64,000 nt of DNA. It comes from DASXIF01 sp036498145 (GTDB taxonomy: Bacteria; Actinomycetota; Actinomycetes; Mycobacteriales; Jatrophihabitantaceae). Location of the stretch: contig CAVPSV010000002.1 in NCBI GenBank assembly GCA_963708625.1, forward strand, positions 186,001 through 250,000, read 5' to 3'. The notes under the pieces are model-generated. The model searched no databases and was not told the DNA's origin. It saw nothing but the letters and a program-made list of their open reading frames with translations. Below are positions 42,777 through 50,902 of this stretch, in pieces (the first letter of the stretch is position 1; each line of letters starts with the position of its first letter). Both the position numbers and the translations under genes were made by a program.

Positions 42777-43980
42777 GTGGGCGAACGCCGCCGGGTCACC
42801 ATTCTCGGCTCCACCGGGTCGATCGGCACGCAGGCGATCGACATCGTCGAACGTGCTCCGGAGCACTTCGCCGTAGTCGGCGGTGTGCGCCGGCGGCTCG
42901 GACGTCGAGTTGCTTGCCCGACAGGCGGCGGCGCTGCGGGTGCAGGCGGTCGGCGTCGTGCGCGAGCAGGCGGTCGACGCCCTGCAGGCGGCCCTGCACC
43001 GGTACTGGCCGGGCGATGCGCCGCTGCCGACGGTGCTCGCCGGGACGCACGCGACCGAGGAACTCGCCGCGCGTGACGCGGACGTCGTGCTCAATGCCGT
43101 GGCCGGCGCGCAGGGGCTGCGGGCGACGTTGGCCAGCCTCGGTGCGGGGCTCCCGGTTGCGTTGGCGAACAAGGAGTCCCTGATCGCCGGCGGCTCGCTG
43201 GTGGTCCGCAGGGCTGCGCCGGGGCAGCTCATCCCCGTCGACTCCGAGCACTCGGCGCTGGCGCAATGCCTGCGGGGCGGCGCACCCGCGGAGGTTCGGC
43301 GGCTGGTACTGACGGCCAGCGGCGGGCCGTTCCGGGGTCGGGGGCGCGACCAGTTGCGGGACGTGACACCGGCGCAGGCGCTCGCGCACCCCACCTGGGA
43401 CATGGGCACGCTGGTCACCACGAACTCCGCGACCCTGGTGAACAAAGGGTTGGAGACGATCGAGGCACATCTGCTGTTCGGGGTGCCGTACGAGCAGATC
43501 GAGGTCGTCGTGCACCCGCAGTCCGTGGTGCATTCGATGGTGGAGTTCGTCGACGGCTCCACCCTGGCGCAGGTGTCCCCGCCGGACATGCGCCTGCCCA
43601 TCGCGCTGGCGCTGGACTGGCCGCACCGGGTGCCCGGTGCGGCCGCGGCCGTCGACTGGAGCACCGCCCACACGTGGACCTTCGAGCCGCTGGACGCCGA
43701 GGCGTTCCCGGCAGTCGGTCTGGCGCGCCGCGCCGGGATCGCCGCCGGTTGTGCGCCGGCGGTGTACAACGCGGCCAACGAAGAACTGGTCGCCGCGTTC
43801 CACAACGGACACATAGCGTTCCTGCAGATAGTGGACACGCTGGCTCTGGTCCTTGAGGCGTGGTTGTCCGATCGGCACGCCGACGTGGGCGAACCGGGTA
43901 CCGTCGAGGACATCGAGAAGGCAGAGGGCTGGGCTCGGACCCTCGCCCGGTCGCTCATCGAGCGGGACCAGATGCTCTGA
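42777..43980 (+). CDS. dxr: 1-deoxy-D-xylulose 5-phosphate reductoisomerase, one frame break
   Basis: Dxr makes 2-C-methylerythritol 4-phosphate with NADPH, the first committed MEP-pathway step. VTILGSTGSIGTQAIDIVER is the NADPH-binding start. An extra G near 42884 shifts the frame. Then come ALANKESLIAGGSLVV, PVDSEHSALAQCL, LTASGGPFRGRG, HPTWDMGTLVTTNSATLVNK (metal and substrate site) and VVVHPQSVVHSMVEF. Joined length is about 400 residues, normal. The start is GTG 42777. The gene is single copy and essential in organisms using this pathway, so the break is almost surely a sequence error. Confidence 0.93.
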
Positions 43981-44002
43981 GCGGGGTGAAGGGACGGTCG
44001 AC

Positions 44003-45352
44003 GTGCTGTACGCGATTGGCGTCGCGATCTTCGCTCTCGGACTGTTGCTCTCGATAGCGCTGCATGAGGTCGGGCACATGGTGCCGGCCAAGAAGTTCGG
44101 CGTGAAGGTCACTCAGTACATGGTCGGCTTCGGGCCGACGCTGTGGTCGCGCAAACGCGGCGACACCGAGTACGGCGTGAAAGCGATTCCCCTCGGCGGC
44201 TACATCCGCATGATCGGGATGGTGCCGCCGCGCCGGGACGGGACGCAGTCGCGCTGGCCCCGGCGGTGGGCAAGCGCGATCGAGGACTTCCGGCGGATGA
44301 GCCGGGCTGATGTGCTACCCGGCGACGGGGACCGTGAGTTCTACCGGCTGACGCCCGGCAAGAAAATAATCGTCATGCTCGGCGGCCCGTGCATGAACCT
44401 GCTGATCTACCTGGTGCTGATGGTCGTGCTGCTTTCCACCATCGGGCTGTCGTCGCAAACGGCCACGCAGACGATCGGGTCGGTCAGCAAGTGCGTGGTG
44501 CCGGTGACGGCCCCGGCGGCCAAACAGAACGACTGCGCCCAGCCGAACTCGCCCGCCGCGCTGGCCGGCCTGCGTGCCGGCGACAAGATCGTGGCCATCA
44601 ACGGCGTCGCAATGGCATCGTTCGACGCGGCGGTGAAGGTGATCGAGGCATCGCCGAACAAGCAGCTGTCGATGACGGTGATCCGCGACGGCAACCCGGT
44701 GCAGTTGAGTATCACGCCCGTCGACAATCTGAAGGCCGCCAACGACAGCGGTACCAAGACGAAGGTGGCCGGATTCATCGGTGTCGCGCCGGTCATCCAT
44801 GACTACTACCAGCCGCTCGGCGTCACCGGCATCGCCGGTCAGGTGGGCCATCAGATCCGGCTCGGCGTCGATGCCATCGGCAGCTATCCGAAGAAGATCG
44901 GCAGCCTGTGGGACACGGTGTTCAACAACAAGCCCCGCGACATCAACGGAGCTGTCGGTGTCGTCGGCATCGGCCGCATCGGTGGCAGCATCGCCGAAAG
45001 CAAGCACCTCGACGTCCAGGACAAGGTCTCGGCGCTGGTGAGCCTGCTGGCGATCGTGAACCTGCTGCTGTTCTTCTTCAACCTGCTTCCGTTGTTGCCC
45101 CTGGACGGCGGTCATGTCGCGGGCGCGCTGGTGGAGGCGGCCAAGCGGGGCCGGGCTCGCCTGCGCCGCCGGGTACCAGTGGCTGCGGATGGGTTGACCT
45201 CGCGGGCGGATGGCACCGTCGATACCACCCAGCATCACGTCGACACCGCCCAGATGCTGCCGGTGATGTACCTGGTGGGATCGGTGCTGATCCTGCTGAC
45301 CTTGCTCACGCTCTACGCCGACATCGTGAAGCCCATCAACCTCAACGGGTGA
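44003..45352 (+). CDS. rip1: Site-2 metalloprotease, Rip1/RseP family
   Basis: An intramembrane zinc protease that cuts anti-sigma factors and other membrane proteins. H21-E22-V23-G24-H25 (HExxH) lies in the first helix and Asp368 in LPLLPLDGGHVAGAL is the third ligand. A PDZ domain (SPAALAGLRAGDKIVAINGV) lies between. The 449 residues form four membrane helices. GTG at 44003 with GAAGGGA upstream gives the family start (VLYAIGVAIFALGLLLSIAL). The dxr-rip1-ispG order is standard in actinobacteria, although no shared pathway is known. Confidence 0.93.
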   Translation: MLYAIGVAIFALGLLLSIALHEVGHMVPAKKFGVKVTQYMVGFGPTLWSRKRGDTEYGVKAIPLGGYIRMIGMVPPRRDGTQSRWPRRWASAIEDFRRMSRADVLPGDGDREFYRLTPGKKIIVMLGGPCMNLLIYLVLMVVLLSTIGLSSQTATQTIGSVSKCVVPVTAPAAKQNDCAQPNSPAALAGLRAGDKIVAINGVAMASFDAAVKVIEASPNKQLSMTVIRDGNPVQLSITPVDNLKAANDSGTKTKVAGFIGVAPVIHDYYQPLGVTGIAGQVGHQIRLGVDAIGSYPKKIGSLWDTVFNNKPRDINGAVGVVGIGRIGGSIAESKHLDVQDKVSALVSLLAIVNLLLFFFNLLPLLPLDGGHVAGALVEAAKRGRARLRRRVPVAADGLTSRADGTVDTTQHHVDTAQMLPVMYLVGSVLILLTLLTLYADIVKPINLNG

Positions 45353-45380
45353 GCGATCTCGGCGCTCAGGTCCCGCGATG

Positions 45381-45386
45381 GATAAT
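45381..45386 (+). promoter_or_regulatory. -10 box of ispG, leaderless
   Basis: GATAAT ends six bases before GTG 45393, which begins the usual IspG sequence (VTIPLGMPS). It overlaps an earlier in-frame ATG at 45378, so that ATG is not used. Confidence 0.6.
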
Positions 45387-45392
45387 GGCGGG

Positions 45393-46556
45393 GTGACCAT
45401 CCCCCTCGGCATGCCTTCGACGCCGCCGCCGGTACTCGCGCCCCGGCGCCGCTCGCGCCAGATCAAGGTCGGTTCGGTTCTCGTCGGTGGCGACGCGCGG
45501 ATCTCCGTGCAGTCGATGGCCACCACGCTGACTGCCGACGTGAATGCCACCCTGCAGCAGATCGCGGAACTGACCGCTGCAGGATGCGACATCGTCCGCG
45601 TCGCCGTGCCGTCGCAGGACGACGCCGAGGCACTGCCCGCGATTGCCAAGAAATCCCAGATCCCGGTGATCGCGGACATCCACTTCCAGCCCAAGTACGT
45701 GTTCGCCGCGATCGATGCCGGCTGCGCCGCGGTGCGGGTGAACCCCGGCAACATCAAGGCATTCGACGACCGCATCGGGGAGATCGCCAAGGCGGCCACC
45801 GATGCCGGAACCTCGTTGCGTATCGGCGTGAACGCCGGTTCGCTGGACAAGCGGCTGCTGGCCAAGTACGGCAAGGCGACGCCCGAGGCGCTGGTGGAGT
45901 CTGCCCTGTGGGAGGCCTCGCTGTTCGAGGAGCACGGCTTCCGCGACTTCAAGATCTCCGTCAAGCACAACGACCCGGTCGTGATGGTGCGTGCCTACGA
46001 GCTGCTGGCAGAGCAGTGTGACTATCCGTTGCACCTGGGCGTCACCGAGGCTGGTCCGACCTTCCAGGGGACCATCAAGTCCTCGGTCGCATTCGGGTCG
46101 TTGCTGGCCAAGGGCATCGGCGACACCATCCGCGTGTCGCTGTCCGCGCCGCCGGTCGAGGAGGTCAAGGTCGGCCTGGCGATCCTCGAGTCGCTGAACC
46201 TGCGCCAGCGCCGGCTCGAGATCGTCTCGTGCCCGTCCTGCGGGCGTGCCCAGGTGGATGTGTACACGCTCGCCGACAAGGTCACCGCCGGGCTGCAGGG
46301 CATGACCGTGCCGTTGCGCGTGGCGGTGATGGGCTGCGTGGTGAACGGGCCCGGCGAGGCGCGCGAAGCGGACCTGGGCGTCGCGTCCGGCAACGGCAAG
46401 GGTCAGATCTTCGTGCGCGGCGAGGTGATCAAGACCGTGCCGGAGTCACAGATCGTGGAGACGCTGATCGAGGAAGCGATGCGGCTTGCCGCGGAGATGG
46501 GCCAGGAGCTGGGCGAGGGTGTTGCACCCGGCGAACCGGTGGTCTCGGTCAGCTGA
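45393..46556 (+). CDS. ispG: 4-hydroxy-3-methylbut-2-en-1-yl diphosphate synthase IspG
   Basis: IspG reduces methylerythritol cyclodiphosphate to HMBPP using a [4Fe-4S] cluster. The 387-residue protein has the TIM-barrel blocks RQIKVGSVLVGGDARISVQS, IPVIADIHFQPKY, VRVNPGNIKAFD and LHLGVTEAGP. The C-terminal cluster site is IVSCPSCGR (two Cys), with VMGCVVNGPGEA (third Cys) and the Glu ligand in that block. Start 45393 is chosen from the leaderless promoter and family N-terminus. Confidence 0.96.
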   Translation: MTIPLGMPSTPPPVLAPRRRSRQIKVGSVLVGGDARISVQSMATTLTADVNATLQQIAELTAAGCDIVRVAVPSQDDAEALPAIAKKSQIPVIADIHFQPKYVFAAIDAGCAAVRVNPGNIKAFDDRIGEIAKAATDAGTSLRIGVNAGSLDKRLLAKYGKATPEALVESALWEASLFEEHGFRDFKISVKHNDPVVMVRAYELLAEQCDYPLHLGVTEAGPTFQGTIKSSVAFGSLLAKGIGDTIRVSLSAPPVEEVKVGLAILESLNLRQRRLEIVSCPSCGRAQVDVYTLADKVTAGLQGMTVPLRVAVMGCVVNGPGEAREADLGVASGNGKGQIFVRGEVIKTVPESQIVETLIEEAMRLAAEMGQELGEGVAPGEPVVSVS

Positions 46557-46565
46557 GGCGAAGCG

Positions 46566-47090
46566 TTACGACGTCTTGACCACCTGGTAGCTGCCGGTGT
46601 CGACGTTCTTGACCACGACCACGTACGACGCACCCGCCGCGGTGCAGGTGAACGCGGTGTTCGGGGTCAGCGGCATGTCCTGCCCGCCGTAGCACTGCAC
46701 ATTCGCCGCGCCGAACTGCTGGGCGATGTAAGCCTCCACCGCGGTGTGCGACAGGAAGTGCTTAGGCCCGCTGCTGCGTCCGTCCTTCTTTCCCTGGGTG
46801 TGGCCGGCGACGTAGCCGCCCGCACCGGCCGCGGCGATCAGCACGATCGCGGCGAGGATCAGCCAACCCCATGGCAGCCGGCGCTTGCCGGCCGGCGCAC
46901 CGGCACGCCGGTCCCGCGTGTACTCGTCGCCGTACGGCGCCTGCTGGCGGCTGTCCTGCTGCCGGTACCGGTCCTGCTCGTACGGCGCCGGGCCCGGCGG
47001 CGGTTCGGCCGGGACTGGCCGGAACTGCTGGGTCGGGTAGTCGGGGGTGTCGCGGAACGGGCCGCGGTCCCCGCCGGTGGGGTACGTCAT
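46566..47090 (-). CDS. DUF4333 domain protein with one membrane helix
   Basis: A 174-residue protein: a Pro/Gln/Tyr-rich cytoplasmic N-terminus (about 1-75), one membrane helix (WLILAAIVLIAAAGAGGYVA), and an outer DUF4333 domain with two Cys in NVQCYGGQDMPLTPNTAFTC that could form a disulfide. The family is actinobacterial and of unknown function. ATG at 47090 is used, with a leaderless-type -10 box (CACGAT on the minus strand) seven bases upstream. It converges with ispG. Confidence 0.85.
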   Translation of the reverse strand: MTYPTGGDRGPFRDTPDYPTQQFRPVPAEPPPGPAPYEQDRYRQQDSRQQAPYGDEYTRDRRAGAPAGKRRLPWGWLILAAIVLIAAAGAGGYVAGHTQGKKDGRSSGPKHFLSHTAVEAYIAQQFGAANVQCYGGQDMPLTPNTAFTCTAAGASYVVVVKNVDTGSYQVVKTS

Positions 47091-47097
47091 GGCGACG

Positions 47098-47103
47098 ATC
47101 GTG
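47098..47103 (-). promoter_or_regulatory. Possible leaderless -10 box of the DUF4333 gene
   Basis: On the minus strand CACGAT ends seven bases before ATG 47090. Confidence 0.35.
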
Positions 47104-47211
47104 CCAGCCCGCGCACGGAAAATCCGGCAATTCCCATGGCTCGGCTCGCTGGTTCTCCTCAGCTCGGGCCACGCACCCGGCCCACGGACCGTCACGTCGC
47201 GTCGTCATTGT

Positions 47212-47217
47212 TACGGT
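47212..47217 (+). promoter_or_regulatory. -10 box of the HAD hydrolase gene, leaderless
   Basis: TACGGT ends seven bases before GTG 47225. Confidence 0.55.
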
Positions 47218-47224
47218 CACCCGG

Positions 47225-47914
47225 GTGAGCTGGGGCAGCATCGACGCGGTGATCTTCGACTGGGGCGGCACGCTCACTCCGTGGCACACGGTCGATCCGT
47301 TCGACAGCTGGCTGGCCGCGACCTTCGACGACGCGGACGTCGCCCGCCGGTTGCACGACGCCGAACGGGCGGCATGGCTGCAATCGACCGACGAGCACCG
47401 CAGCGCGACGCTGCAGGATGTGTTCGATCGCGCGGGCGTGATCCCCACCGAGGACATGCTGGCGGCCTTCCACGCCTGGTGGGAGCCGCACACCTATCTC
47501 GACCCCGACGCGCCGGAGCTCTTCGCGGCACTGCACCATCGCGGCGTGCAGATCGGGGTGCTGTCCAACACGATGTGGCCCGGCGCCGAACACGACCGGA
47601 TCTTCGAGCGCGACCAGGTGTTGTCGATGCTGCACGGCCGTGTGTACACGTCCGAAATTCCGTGGACGAAGCCCCACCCGGAGGCGTTCCGGGCCGCGCT
47701 GGCTGCAGTGGGCGTCGCTGATCCGGCCCGCGCCGTCTTCGTCGGCGACCGGCTCTTCGACGACATCCACGGGGCCAAGGCCGTCGGCATGCGGGCCGTG
47801 CTGGTGCCGCACAGCGACATCCCGCCCGAACAGCTCCGCGAGGTCGACAGCGAGCCGGACGCGGTGATCGGGCGGCTCATCGACCTGCTGGATGTCCTCG
47901 ACTCCTGGCGCTGA
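47225..47914 (+). CDS. HAD family hydrolase
   Basis: A 229-residue haloacid-dehalogenase-fold phosphatase. Motif I is IFDWGGTLTP (nucleophile Asp and acid-base residue replaced by Gly: D-W-G-G-T), motif II is VLSNT, motif III is the Lys of PWTKPHPEAF and motif IV is VFVGDRLFDDIHGA. A helical cap lies between motifs I and II. Many HADs of this subgroup are general phosphoglycolate or sugar-phosphate phosphatases; the substrate is unknown. The second motif-I Asp (DxD) is missing, which may change or reduce phosphatase activity. Confidence 0.9.
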   Translation: MSWGSIDAVIFDWGGTLTPWHTVDPFDSWLAATFDDADVARRLHDAERAAWLQSTDEHRSATLQDVFDRAGVIPTEDMLAAFHAWWEPHTYLDPDAPELFAALHHRGVQIGVLSNTMWPGAEHDRIFERDQVLSMLHGRVYTSEIPWTKPHPEAFRAALAAVGVADPARAVFVGDRLFDDIHGAKAVGMRAVLVPHSDIPPEQLREVDSEPDAVIGRLIDLLDVLDSWR

Positions 47915-47985
47915 TTGTGCCGCTGAGCGCGGCCGGGCACAGCTCCAGGCTCGATTTCGGTTGCCTGGCCCAGGAGAGTGGAGCT

Positions 47986-49186
47986 GTGCAGGTATCCATC
48001 CGCCGAGCCACCGACGCGGACTATCCGGCGATCACCGACCTCGACTGTGCCAGCTTCGGCTTTCGCATGACTGACGAGGAGCTGGCCGACGCACGGACAC
48101 TGCTCGATTTCGATCGGTTCCTGGTGGCCACCGACGCGGACCGGATCATCGGCGTTACCGGCGACTACCCGTTCACGATGACGGTGCCCGGTGGGCAGCT
48201 CGAGGTCCCTGGCGTGACCTGGGTCAGTGTGGACGCGACCTATCGCCGCACCGGCGTACTGAGCGCGCTGATGCGAGCGCCAGCTCGATGAGCTGCGCGA
48301 GGCCGGCTACTCGTGCGCCATTCTCACCGCGAGCGAAGGTGGCATCTACCGGCGATTCGGCTACGGCACCGCGTCACAGATGCGAAAGACGGCGGTCTCC
48401 CGCCGCCGCGTCCGGTTACTCGAGGCCGGTGATGCCAGGGCGGTCTCGCGAGCCTCGGCGGGCGAGGCGCGCAAGGCGATGCCGGAGATCCATGAGCGAT
48501 GGCGACGGCAGACTCCCGGTGCGCTGAGCCGATCCGATGCGCTCTGGGACTACCTGACGCTGGACCACGAGCATCAGCGGATGGGCATGTCCGCGATGTT
48601 CTATCTGCTGCACGCCGACGGCTACCTCGCGTATCGGATGAAGACGGACTGGAACGACGGCGACCCGAGCCATCTGTGCTGGATCACCGACTACGTCATC
48701 GCGAGCGCGGCCGCGCACCGTGACTTGTGGCAGGTGCTCCTCGGGCTGGACCTGGTCGGCTCGATCGAGAGTTACCGGATCCCCGTCGACGATCCGATCC
48801 AGTTCCTGGTCGACGATCCCCGCCAGATCCGCACCACGAACCTCGACGACGGCGTGTGGGTCCGCCCGCTGGACGTGCCCGCGATGATGACGGGACGGCG
48901 TTACGCGATCGACGTCGACCTCGTGCTCGGCCTCGTCGATCCGATGTTCGGTGACGGCCGATGGCGTCTCGTCGGTGGCCCGGACGGTGCCACCTGTACC
49001 TCGACGTCCGCTGCGGCAGACGTGGAGCTGGACGCCGCGGCGCTGGGCAGCATCTACCTCGGTGGCGTGCGCCTGGAGCACCTCCTGCGCGCTGGGCGCG
49101 GGCGCGCGCATCGTGCGGACGCGGCCGTGCGGCTCGATCGTGCGCTGCTCGCCGATCGGCTGCCGCAGCACGGCACGGCGTTCTAG
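47986..49186 (+). CDS. Eis-like GNAT acetyltransferase, one frame break
   Basis: A protein of the Eis group, which has two GNAT folds and a C-terminal sterol-carrier-like domain and acetylates amines including aminoglycosides. The start is VQVSIRRATDADYPAITDLD, and the acetyl-CoA region is WVSVDATYRRTGVLSALMR with REAGYSCAILTASEGGIYRR and FGYGTAS. An extra base near 48280 separates these two. The rest continues to SIYLGGVRLEHLLRAGR near the end. Joined length is about 400 residues. GTG 47986 has GGAGAGTGGAG upstream. The real substrate is unknown. Its stop overlaps that of the minus-strand ferritin-like gene. Confidence 0.87.
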
Positions 49187-49701
49187 ATACCCGGACCAAT
49201 GGCACTGCGTCGGTCGGCGTGCCGGTACCGAGCTGCAGGCGCCATTGCGTTTCGCGCACAGCGCTATCGATGAGCGCGCGCTGGGCGAGGGTGAGCACGC
49301 TCCGCTCGACCGGGTTGGCCGGTGCTCCGGCCGAAGGTTGGCCTGCGCTTGAGTTGCCCGCGGCGGTGGCATAGGCGAAACGCCAGGCGCGCGCCGCGGC
49401 GTCCTCCAGGCGGATTGCCAGCGCCTTCGCGGCAGCGGCCGAGCTGACCGGGTACAGGTCGGGATAGTCCGCCGCGGGCGGGTTCGGGTGCGACGCCGGC
49501 GGCAGACATCGCGGCGCTGGTGGTCGCGATGAGTTCCTCGTGCGCGCTCTGCGCGGCTCTCGCCAGCTCGAGCGCCGGCGCCGCGAGTTGCGGTCCGAGC
49601 ACGCCGTAGCCGAATCGCGCTCGCTGCTCGGCGGCCAGCGCAGCCTGCCAGGCGTCGCGCGTGGCAACGGTTGGCTGGCCGTTCTTGCGCAGCGGCGTCA
49701 T
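49183..49701 (-). CDS. Ferritin-like (DUF4439) domain protein, frame broken
   Basis: An actinobacterial protein of about 170 residues. The helical start is TRDAWQAALAAEQRARFGYG with LGPQLAAPALELARAAQSAH, and the later part is SAAAAKALAIRLEDAAARAW and FAYATAAG. DUF4439 proteins resemble ferritin four-helix bundles but have few metal ligands. An extra base near 49490 splits the frame. A further shift near 49205 would give the stop at 49183, within the palindromic CTAG shared with the Eis-like gene. Its ATG overlaps the stop of the next gene upstream. The placement before rimP is common in actinobacteria. Confidence 0.75.
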
Positions 49702-50303
49702 GCCAGCACCGCGGACAGCCAGGTGGCGTGGGTGGCTTCACACGCGGCGATACTCGCGAGCAGGGTGGCCTCGCGTCCGGTCAGCTGCGCGGCCCGCGCG
49801 GCAGCCGCTGAGCTGGCACGCTGCTCGGCGCCGCGCACTGCGTCCGGGGTGGCTGGTGCCCCGGCCGGCGGATGGCCAGAACCCACCGGCGGGCTTGCCG
49901 TCGCGGTCGTCGCCGAACCTGTCGACACCGCCGTCCCGCTGATCACGCTGCCGTCGGCGGGAGTCGGCCGATAACCGGCCAGTGCTGCGCGTAACGCGGT
50001 CAGATGCGCGGCGTGGTCCGCGGCGGTCGCGGTCAGCGCCGCGCGCACGGGCGTGGCGGTCGGAGGGCAGGGCCGCGAGCGACGCCCGCACCGCGGTGAG
50101 CAGGTTCTGCTCGGCCGAGACAGCCGAGATCAGCTCGGGTGGAGCGGGTTGCCCGGCCGTCCCGGGCAGGTGCCGCAGCACACCGGCGGCGATGCCCGCG
50201 CCGGCTCCGCCAGCACTGCGACGGTGCCGCCGAGAACCACCGCGCGCCGGCTCACCGGGTGCGAAGCGGGCGCCGACTCCGGAGATTGCGAGCCGGCATC
50301 CAT
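49698..50303 (-). CDS. Exported Ala-rich protein with twin-arginine signal, frame broken
   Basis: About 200 residues when two breaks are repaired (one base missing near 50215, one extra near 50050). The N-terminus has SRRAVVLGGTVAVL, a twin-arginine motif and hydrophobic core, so export by Tat is likely. The body is helical and Ala-rich (LISAVSAEQNLLTAVRASLA, then AADHAAHLTALRAALAGYRP) and contains a Ser/Thr/Pro-rich insert. This is typical of the partner gene seen beside DUF4439 in actinobacteria. Function is unknown. The ATG at 50303 is a choice; the frame is open upstream to 50357. Confidence 0.65.
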
Positions 50304-50345
50304 ATGCGCTGAGTCTGGCAGAACCGTTCCCATGCGCCGAGCCGG

Positions 50346-50351
50346 TACCCT
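50346..50351 (+). promoter_or_regulatory. Possible -10 box of rimP
   Basis: TACCCT lies 32 bases before the rimP ATG. GATAAT at 50359-50364 is another option. The good ribosome-binding site GAGGAGGT supports a leadered transcript. Confidence 0.35.
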
Positions 50352-50383
50352 CGTCACCGATAATTGCAGAGGAGGTGCCAGGC

Positions 50384-50899
50384 ATGCCGTCCGCGTTCAT
50401 CGGTCGGCCCGCGGCAGGAGACGCTGCCGCTGCGCGCCGCCAACTGCTCGACATGCTCGGGCCCGTCGTCTCCTCTGCCGGCTATGACCTCGACGATGTC
50501 GCGGTGAGCACGGCGGGTCGGCGCACGGTCGTGCGGGTCGACGTCGATGCCGACGGTGGCATCGACCTCGATGCCGTCGCCGTGGTGAGCCGTGCGGTGA
50601 GCGAGGCACTGGACGCCGACGGCGGTGCGTTCGCCGGCCCGTATGTGCTTGAGGTCAGCTCGCCGGGGGTGGACCGGCCGCTCACCGAGCAGCGGCATTG
50701 GCGGCGGGCGGTGGGTCGGCTGGTGCAGGTCCCGGTCGACGGGACGCCCACGACCGGCCGGGTGCTCGCCGCCTCCGATGACGCGCTCGCGCTCGACGTC
50801 GACGGCCAGGCCCTGCAGTTGGCTTGGCCCTCGGTGGGTGCCGGCCGGGTCCAGGTGGAGTTCAACCGGCCCGGGTCGACGGACGAGACGGAGGACTGA
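50384..50899 (+). CDS. rimP: Ribosome maturation factor RimP
   Basis: RimP is an early 30S assembly factor. The 171-residue protein has the N-terminal alpha-beta domain (GYDLDDVAVSTAGRRTVVRV then DVDADGGIDLDAVAVVSRAV), the signature YVLEVSSPGVDRPLTEQRHW, and a C-terminal SH3-like barrel. ATG 50384 is used, with GAGGAGGT upstream. An in-frame GTG at 50375 overlaps the ribosome-binding site and is less likely. First gene of the nusA-infB operon. Confidence 0.95.
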   Translation: MPSAFIGRPAAGDAAAARRQLLDMLGPVVSSAGYDLDDVAVSTAGRRTVVRVDVDADGGIDLDAVAVVSRAVSEALDADGGAFAGPYVLEVSSPGVDRPLTEQRHWRRAVGRLVQVPVDGTPTTGRVLAASDDALALDVDGQALQLAWPSVGAGRVQVEFNRPGSTDETED

Positions 50900-50902
50900 G
50901 CA

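Noticed and set aside
41979..44112. Two long minus-strand frames opposite the hydroxy acid oxidase and dxr genes
   Set aside because: Both are antisense to genes whose conserved blocks read on the plus strand.
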